Origin: a bacterium
GTDB taxonomy: Bacteria > Verrucomicrobiota > Kiritimatiellia > UBA8416
Length of the DNA: 7,946 bases
Direction: 5' to 3'
Assembly: GCA_020048935.1 (NCBI GenBank)
Contig: JAIFLS010000180.1
Location: 1-7,946, forward strand
Below, one piece after another: positions 1 to 4,250 of the stretch. Positions within the stretch are counted from its first letter, which is position 1; each line of letters starts with the position of its first letter. The notes beneath the pieces were generated by a model that saw only the letters and a list, made by a program, of their open reading frames with translations, did no database searches and was not told the DNA's origin. Position numbers and translations under genes: made by a program.

Positions 1-254
1 TCTGTCTGCATGCAACGGCAGGGCGTGATAGCGGCAGTGTGGCGCAAATGACCGTCGCTCCGGCGGCGGGTGACGCTCCGGCTGTTTCCGTACCTGTTGC
101 AAACCGCTGGCAATGGATCGTCCTGCCTTTACCCGGAACCGGGGATGGGCGTTTTGAATGGTATGATGTCCAGGTAGATCCACCTTGGAATTCGGGCACT
201 CGTGGCTTCCCGGAGGATCTGGGATTGCGCATTTCAACCGTCCTCGTGGAGTAG
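1..254 (+). CDS. C-terminal fragment of an unidentified protein, possibly glycan-related (5' truncated)
   Basis: The reading frame is open from the left window edge (first full codon at position 3) to a TAG at 252-254, so this is the last 83 or so codons of a longer gene rather than a small gene starting at the GTG at 39. The tail contains a Pro/Ala/Val-rich linker, then RWQWIVLPLPG and a terminal VDPPWNSGTRGFPEDLGLRI stretch. From memory, the ending resembles the 'P..G...D.R.LG.r+..+.+' strand pattern found at the C-terminus of some polysaccharide-locus proteins, often attached to glycosyltransferase or methyltransferase domains. That link is inference and the catalytic part is not in the window. 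The neighbouring convergent gene is a glycosyltransferase, which fits a glycan locus. I cannot name a function. Confidence 0.55.
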   Translation, partial: CLHATAGRDSGSVAQMTVAPAAGDAPAVSVPVANRWQWIVLPLPGTGDGRFEWYDVQVDPPWNSGTRGFPEDLGLRISTVLVE

Positions 255-269
255 GGAAGGTTGCTTCCC
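254..269 (+). other. Small perfect stem-loop between two convergent stop codons
   Basis: The inverted repeat GGGAAG-GTTG-CTTCCC gives a perfect 6-bp stem with a 4-base loop, beginning on the last base of the upstream TAG. It lies in the 51-bp gap between convergent genes, where a shared terminator would be expected. No T-run follows on either strand, so it does not meet the usual definition of an intrinsic terminator. It may be a weak or 3'-end-stabilising hairpin, or chance. Confidence 0.3.
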
Positions 270-305
270 GTCGAATCCGGCTGGCATGCCCGCGGCTTGC
301 TGTGA

Positions 306-1112
306 TCAACTTTGATGTCGTCGATTCATGGCCGCGTATATGGAGACAATGCCGAGGCATACGCCCCTGTGGAGAAGCGCCTGCAGGGAGTAGGTTCCGG
401 CATCGGCGCACGCGATCTGGAGTTCCTCACGGAACTGGTTCCTGAACCCGCTGCCACTGATCGATCCGGGATGCCAGCGGAAATCCGACAGGGGCGGCCC
501 CTGGATCCGGCAGGCTCCGCCATGCCGCCAGAGACGTAGCGTCAGGTCATAGTCCCAGGCCGCCTTGATATCCTCGCGCAGGTAGCCTGCCGCTTGCAGG
601 GCTGAGCGCCGGAAAAACATGGCCGGTTGGGATATGTAGTTGATCGACTGGATGCAGAAACGCGACGAGACCGGGAAGAACATTTCCTTGAAGCGGGTGA
701 TTGTCCGCCGGATCTCGTTGCCGTCTTCGTCGATAATCCTGCATCGGCCAAAGCATAGTGCCCGGCGGGGGGAGGCTTGAATGGTCCGGATAACGCGCTT
801 AAGGGTTCCGGGGTGATAAAGGTCATCGGCGTTGAGCCAGGCGACAATATCGCCGCTGGCGATGCCGAATCCCTTGTTAATGGCGGAGGCCGGGCCGTTG
901 TCGGGTTCTGAAATGACAGTATCGATGGAATCGCGGTAGCGATTGATGATGTCCATGGAGTGGTCATTACTGGCGCCATCCACGACGATGTATTCCAGAT
1001 CGACGCCGGGTTCCCGCTGCTCGAGGACACTCCGGATAGTTTGTTCCAGAAAACGTTCCCCATTGAAGTTGGGGGTGATGACGCTGACTTTCATATGTTG
1101 ATTGATTCTCAC
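306..1112 (-). CDS. Family 2 glycosyltransferase (GT-A fold)
   Basis: The 268-residue protein would transfer a sugar from a nucleotide-sugar donor onto a glycan acceptor, probably in surface polysaccharide assembly at the cytoplasmic face of the membrane. The first beta strand KVSVITPNFNG is at residues 8-18. YIVVDGASND (41-50) is the nucleotide-binding strand. AWLNADD (91-97) carries the DXD-type metal/donor site. SQPAMFFRR (161-169) and AAWDYDLTLRL (184-194) match the acceptor/catalytic region of GT2 enzymes. There is no clear membrane-anchoring helix; a mildly hydrophobic stretch near residues 250-262 is short. Two starts are possible: GTG at 1112 with GAGGA 10 bases upstream, or the in-frame ATG at 1094 (Met7), which sits directly at the domain start but has only a distant AAGGTGAG. 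The difference is six residues. The family assignment is secure; donor and acceptor cannot be read from sequence. Confidence 0.93.
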   Translation of the reverse strand: MRINQHMKVSVITPNFNGERFLEQTIRSVLEQREPGVDLEYIVVDGASNDHSMDIINRYRDSIDTVISEPDNGPASAINKGFGIASGDIVAWLNADDLYHPGTLKRVIRTIQASPRRALCFGRCRIIDEDGNEIRRTITRFKEMFFPVSSRFCIQSINYISQPAMFFRRSALQAAGYLREDIKAAWDYDLTLRLWRHGGACRIQGPPLSDFRWHPGSISGSGFRNQFREELQIACADAGTYSLQALLHRGVCLGIVSIYAAMNRRHQS

Positions 1113-1182
1113 CTTGCGTCCGTCCTCGCCTGTTGCCGGTCAATGGTGGGCTATGTTGTGAACCTACGCCAATAGCCATGCC

Positions 1183-1210
1183 ATACTACGTGATTTAGAA
1201 AATAGGGCAA
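1183..1210 (-). promoter_or_regulatory. Candidate sigma-70-like promoter for the GT2 gene
   Basis: Read on the - strand, TTGCCC (1210-1205) and TAGTAT (1188-1183) are separated by 16 bases. Each matches the consensus at four of six positions. The predicted start of transcription, near 1176, leaves a leader of about 65 bases before the GTG. The sequence around it is the most AT-rich in this gap. The match is modest and could be chance. Confidence 0.3.
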
Positions 1211-1236
1211 CTTTGTTTTTAGGTGTGGATTCGCGC

Positions 1237-1265
1237 TTGATTCGGGCGGTCCGGGGGTGTATAAG
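1237..1265 (+). promoter_or_regulatory. Candidate sigma-70-like promoter for the aminotransferase operon
   Basis: TTGATT (1237-1242) and TATAAG (1260-1265) are separated by exactly 17 bases, with 4/6 and 5/6 matches to the consensus boxes. Transcription would begin near 1272, giving a leader of about 160 bases before the aminotransferase start. The -10 box overlaps AAGGAGA (1263-1269), which on a transcript from further upstream would be an excellent ribosome binding site. The promoter reading and the ribosome-site reading are therefore alternatives. Confidence 0.5.
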
Positions 1266-1330
1266 GAGACATCTTGGAAGATTGCGGTACGGTGAGTCAG
1301 GTGTCAGCGAGGCGGGGACCTGAGGCACGA

Positions 1331-1368
1331 GGTCAGCGGCAGCTTTGATCGGCTGGGCTGGCCTTTTT
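1331..1368 (+). terminator. Intrinsic terminator inside the leader of the aminotransferase operon (candidate attenuator)
   Basis: GGTCAGC (1331-1337) pairs with GCTGGCC (1357-1363) through seven pairs, one of them G-U. After a small GG/G internal loop, CAGC (1340-1343) pairs with GCTG (1352-1355) around an 8-base loop. Five T residues follow at 1364-1368, then GCTATTT. This has the form of a Rho-independent terminator acting on the + strand. No complete + strand gene ends just before it, and a promoter candidate lies about 65 bases upstream. It would therefore stop transcription ahead of the aminotransferase rather than end a known gene. It could alternatively be the 3' end of a small RNA of about 97 bases. 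Confidence 0.55.
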
Positions 1369-1379
1369 GCTATTTACAA

Positions 1380-1407
1380 CCGCCACCGGCGCAAGGCCGG
1401 TGGGCGG
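1380..1407 (+). other. Strong hairpin just upstream of the aminotransferase ribosome binding site
   Basis: CCGCCACCGGC (1380-1390) pairs with GCCGGT (1396-1401) and GGCGG (1403-1407) around a GCAAG loop, giving 11 pairs interrupted only by a bulged G at 1402. No T-run follows, so it is not a terminator. It ends 12 bases before the AAGGGG ribosome binding site. It could insulate the site, stabilise the processed 5' end of the mRNA, or take part in leader regulation. Confidence 0.45.
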
Positions 1408-1419
1408 CAACTCATAAGA

Positions 1420-1425
1420 AAGGGG
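1420..1425 (+). promoter_or_regulatory. Ribosome binding site that decides the aminotransferase start
   Basis: AAGGGG ends one base before the ATG at 1427 (too close to work) but seven bases before the second in-frame ATG at 1433. The spacing argues that translation begins at 1433. Confidence 0.6.
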
Positions 1426-1432
1426 AATGAAC

Positions 1433-2608
1433 ATGGAATACAGGATCTCGAAAAGGGTAGCGTCGCTGACCCCATCATTGACGCTGTCGATTGATGCCAA
1501 GGCCAAACAGATGAAGGCCGATGGTGTGGATGTGATCGGATTCGGGGCTGGGGAGCCGGATTTCGATACCCCCCAGCATATCAAAGACGCGGCCGCCAAG
1601 GCGTTGGCCGATGGATTTACCAAGTACACACCTGCCAGCGGCACACCCCAGTTGCGGCAGGCGATCGCGGATAAGTTCAAGCGCGAGAACGGTCTGGACT
1701 ATACGCCTGCCCAGATCATCGTCTCCTGCGGCGGCAAGCATTCCTGCTACAATGTCATTACGGCGACCTGCCAGGCGGACGACGAGGTGATTATCCCGGC
1801 ACCCTACTGGCTGAGCTATCCCGAGATGGTCAAGCTGGCGGGGGCGACGCCGGTGATCCTGGAAACATCGGATGTCACGGCATTCAAGGTCACACCCTCG
1901 CAGGTGCGGGCAGCGATCACACCGAGGACACGGCTTTTCATCCTGAATTCCCCCAGTAACCCCACCGGTACGGTCTACACGCCGTCGGAGATCCGGGCTC
2001 TTGCCGATGTCTGCATCGAGAAGGGTGTCCTGATCATGAGTGACGAGATCTACGAGAAGCTGCTTTATGATGGTGCCACGCACCAGAGCGTGGCCTCGTT
2101 CGGGCCTGTCTACAAGGATCATACCGTGATCGTGCATGGTTTCGCCAAGGCCTGGAGCATGACCGGCTGGCGGCTCGGGTTCCTGGCCGCCCCGCTGCCG
2201 ATCGCCAAGGCGATCGACGCCTTGCAGAGTCACAGCACCAGCAATCCGACCAGTTTCGCGCAGGTGGGTGCCGTGGCCGCGCTTCAGGGACCGCAGGACC
2301 ATTTGCCGCTTTGGCTGGCGGAGTTCGATAAGCGGCGGCAGTATGCCTGTGAACGGCTCAATGCCATTCCCGGGATGTCCTGCTGCGTGGCGAAGGGGGC
2401 GTTCTACCTCTTCCCGAACATTTCCGGCAGCGGGATGAAATCGACCCTCTTCTGCGACCAGCTCCTGGAGCAGGCTAAGGTGGCGGCCGTGCCGGGGATT
2501 GCCTTCGGGGCCGATGACTACATCCGCCTGAGTTACGCCACGTCGATGCGCAACATCGAGGAAGGTGTCAACCGTATCGAGAGGTTCATGCGCGAATCTG
2601 CCGCCTGA
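1433..2608 (+). CDS. Class I PLP-dependent aminotransferase, aspartate/aromatic (possibly prephenate) type
   Basis: This 391-residue enzyme would transfer an amino group between an amino acid and a 2-oxoacid using pyridoxal phosphate, in the cytoplasm. Visible landmarks, numbered from the ATG at 1433: VIGFGAGEPDFDTP (about 34-47), the YTPASGTPQLR segment, SNPTG with the substrate/PLP Asn at 176, SDEIYE with the PLP-ring Asp at 204 and Tyr at 207, HGFAKAWSMTGWRLG with the Schiff-base Lys at 239, and YIRLSYA with the carboxylate-binding Arg at 365. CGGKHS places a Lys at 102 where Thermus-type aspartate aminotransferases have a Lys used for acidic substrates (recalled, not checked). Length and motifs fit subgroup I-gamma, which includes aspartate, aromatic and prephenate aminotransferases, so the exact substrate is open. 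It is first in an operon; the transporter starts 17 bases after its stop. The ATG at 1427 is an alternative start, disfavoured by the position of the ribosome binding site. A structured leader with a terminator precedes it. Confidence 0.95.
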   Translation: MEYRISKRVASLTPSLTLSIDAKAKQMKADGVDVIGFGAGEPDFDTPQHIKDAAAKALADGFTKYTPASGTPQLRQAIADKFKRENGLDYTPAQIIVSCGGKHSCYNVITATCQADDEVIIPAPYWLSYPEMVKLAGATPVILETSDVTAFKVTPSQVRAAITPRTRLFILNSPSNPTGTVYTPSEIRALADVCIEKGVLIMSDEIYEKLLYDGATHQSVASFGPVYKDHTVIVHGFAKAWSMTGWRLGFLAAPLPIAKAIDALQSHSTSNPTSFAQVGAVAALQGPQDHLPLWLAEFDKRRQYACERLNAIPGMSCCVAKGAFYLFPNISGSGMKSTLFCDQLLEQAKVAAVPGIAFGADDYIRLSYATSMRNIEEGVNRIERFMRESAA

Positions 2609-2625
2609 CCCCATAATCGGAGACC

Positions 2626-3852
2626 ATGTTACAGGCTACGCGCAAATGGCTCGTCTTGACCGCTGGTGTGGTGATGCAGGCATGCCTGGGGGCGGTTTAT
2701 GCCTGGAGCGTATATGTGCCTTCGCTGCAGGCCGACTATGGCTGGACGGCGGGGGCCGCGCAACTGGTGTTCGGGCTCTCGATTGCCATTTTCACGGTAT
2801 CCACGCTGTTTGCCGGACGCCTGTTTGAACGGATTGGCTATCGCCTTGTCGCGCTGCTTGGCGCGCTGCTCTTCGCAGCCGGGTACCTGCTGGCGGCAAG
2901 TGGTGGGGGAGGCTTCGGGAGAACCCTGCTTGGAATCGGGGTGGTCTCCGGTGTCGGCACGGGCTTTGGTTACCTGGCGGTGTTGTCGGTGGCGGTTTGC
3001 TGGTTCCCGCGGAACAAGGGCCTGGTGACGGGGATCGCGGTTGCCGGTTTCGGGGGCGGTGCAATCCTGCTTGCCGAGCGGGTTCCCCGGTTGCTGGCGG
3101 CAGGGAATACGGTGCCTGATGTGTTCGGTATGATCGGTCTTGGTTACGGTATCACCACCTGTATCTGCGCACTGTTGATTTTCTCCCCTCCATCTGATGG
3201 TACGGTTCCCCGCCTTGTTCCCGCCGTCAACGGGTGGTGGCCTTTGCGCGAGCGGGTATTCTGGGTTCTGGCATCGGGAATTTTCTGCGGGACCTTTGCC
3301 GGTCTGCTGGTGGTCGGTAACCTCAAGCCGATCGGGATCAGTGGCGGCTTGAGTGCGTCGCTGGCGGCGTCGGCTATCGGTTTTTTCGCCGCGGGCAATG
3401 CTGTCGGGCGTTTATTATGGGGGTGGGTCTATGACAGGGTGGGCTATCGTGCGCTTCCGCTTTCACTGCTCTTCCTGGCGCTTACGGTTTCCCTGCTACT
3501 GGCATGGCGTGATTCAGCGTTGCACTTCTGGTTGGCTTCTTGGCTTTGCGGGATTGGTTTCGGTGCCTGTTTCGTATTGTACGCGGCGCATGTCGCGGCG
3601 TTTTACGGGATCCCCGGCCTGAGGCGGGTTTATCCCTTGCTTTTCCTGTTCTACGGTTTTTCGGGTATTACCGGACCGACCTTTGGCGGTGCTCTGTTCG
3701 ATATGACGGGAAGTTATGTGATACCGGTCATCTTGAGCGTGGCTATGCTGTCCGCCGGGGCGGGCCTTTGCTGGAATGAACCGGTAAAAGGTGCTGGCTT
3801 TAGAGGGGGGAAACGGTTAGAACCTTGTCCTACAGGGGGGCGATTAGCATGA
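2626..3852 (+). CDS. MFS transporter, oxalate/formate antiporter (OFA)-like
   Basis: This 408-residue membrane protein should have 12 helices and move a small organic anion across the inner membrane. YAWSVYVPSLQADYGWT (25-41) is the usual OFA opening. GRLFERIGYR (64-73) is the MFS motif A between helices 2 and 3, repeated in the second half as GRLLWGWVYDRVGYR (261-275). CWFPRNKGLVTGIAVAGFGGG (125-145) also matches the OFA family. In OxlT, an Arg in helix 8 and a Lys in helix 11 bind oxalate. Here Arg262 could match the first, but no Lys lies in the helix 11 region (about 335-370), so oxalate itself is doubtful; a monocarboxylate or related anion is my inference. The start is preceded by GGAGA at a short distance. 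Its stop (TGA 3850-3852) overlaps the ATG of the next gene. The final 25 residues are a polar tail encoded over two G6 tracts. Confidence 0.88.
   Translation: MLQATRKWLVLTAGVVMQACLGAVYAWSVYVPSLQADYGWTAGAAQLVFGLSIAIFTVSTLFAGRLFERIGYRLVALLGALLFAAGYLLAASGGGGFGRTLLGIGVVSGVGTGFGYLAVLSVAVCWFPRNKGLVTGIAVAGFGGGAILLAERVPRLLAAGNTVPDVFGMIGLGYGITTCICALLIFSPPSDGTVPRLVPAVNGWWPLRERVFWVLASGIFCGTFAGLLVVGNLKPIGISGGLSASLAASAIGFFAAGNAVGRLLWGWVYDRVGYRALPLSLLFLALTVSLLLAWRDSALHFWLASWLCGIGFGACFVLYAAHVAAFYGIPGLRRVYPLLFLFYGFSGITGPTFGGALFDMTGSYVIPVILSVAMLSAGAGLCWNEPVKGAGFRGGKRLEPCPTGGRLA
3801..3840 (+). repeat. Two G6 tracts in a 10-bp near-repeat at the transporter-MpsC junction
   Basis: TAGAGGGGGG (3801-3810) and TACAGGGGGG (3831-3840) differ at one base and lie exactly 30 bases apart. 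The second is the natural ribosome binding site for the MpsC-family gene, with 8 bases to its ATG. The first lies in the last codons of the transporter. Both are in-frame GGG GGG codon pairs of the transporter. A net shift of -1 in reading frame at either tract reads through without a stop into the MpsC frame. Confidence 0.5.
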
Positions 3853-4250
3853 AAACAGCAAAGAAGACATTGACGCGGACCAAGGGCCGGTTTGAAGCGG
3901 AAATCAGCGAGGCGATCATCAAGTTCGAACGTGAGTACATGGGTCGTGGGCCGGAGAGTGCCAAGACCTACATTCTCGATGACCTGATCGTGGTGCGCCT
4001 GCAAGGGGTTCTGACGCCGGCGGAAACGCAGCTTGCCCGCAGCGAGGGGGAATCCCGCGGCCGCACGCTGATCAAGCAGGTGCGCATGGAACTGCTTGAG
4101 AAGGCTCGGCCGCTGCTGGATGTGATCGTGCGCGACATAACCGGGCAACCGATCCGGAGTCTGCATACGGATATCAGCACGGTGACGGGTGAGCGGTTGA
4201 TTGCCTTTACGCTGGAGGCTCCGTTTGATCCGGATGCATCACCCTGCTGA
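3849..4250 (+). CDS. MpsC-family (DUF2294) protein
   Basis: The 133-residue soluble protein matches the DUF2294 family, which Pfam renamed after MpsC of the Staphylococcus aureus MpsABC membrane-potential/bicarbonate system. Characteristic stretches are TKGRFEAEISEAIIKFEREYMGRGP (about 11-35), YILDDLIVVRLQGVLTPAE (41-59) and the C-terminal HTDISTVTGERLIAFTL (106-122). The molecular role is not established, and no MpsA or MpsB partner is visible in the window. ATG 3849 is chosen because AGGGGGG (3834-3840) is 8 bases upstream and the ATGA overlap with the transporter stop implies translational coupling. A TTG at 3825 would add eight residues, SYRGAIS included, and is less likely. The last 44 bases overlap the 3' end of the convergent histidine kinase. 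Operon context suggests a job connected with the transporter or with anion/ion balance (inference). Confidence 0.9.
   Translation: MKTAKKTLTRTKGRFEAEISEAIIKFEREYMGRGPESAKTYILDDLIVVRLQGVLTPAETQLARSEGESRGRTLIKQVRMELLEKARPLLDVIVRDITGQPIRSLHTDISTVTGERLIAFTLEAPFDPDASPC

Noticed and set aside
39..254. A complete 71-residue gene starting at GTG 39
   Set aside because: The frame is open back to the window edge and no ribosome site precedes the GTG; it is better read as the end of a larger gene.
1272..1368. Known RNA classes (TPP, SAH, cobalamin, glycine or ZTP riboswitch; SRP RNA; 6S RNA) in the leader
   Set aside because: TCAGGT and ACCTGA superficially recall SRP and TPP motifs, but the conserved surrounding bases (GGAAGGAAGCAGC loop; CTGAGA) are absent. 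This is from memory and a covariance search would be needed to be certain.
1475..2614. Open frame of 379 codons on the - strand, antisense to the aminotransferase
   Set aside because: It is complementary to a clearly conserved PLP enzyme, and its translation is rich in Arg, Gly and His with no recognisable domain. GC-rich genes commonly leave such antisense frames open.
3825..3848. TTG start adding eight residues to the MpsC-family protein
   Set aside because: The ATG at 3849 has a well-spaced G-rich ribosome site and the ATGA overlap typical of coupled genes; the TTG lies upstream of that site.
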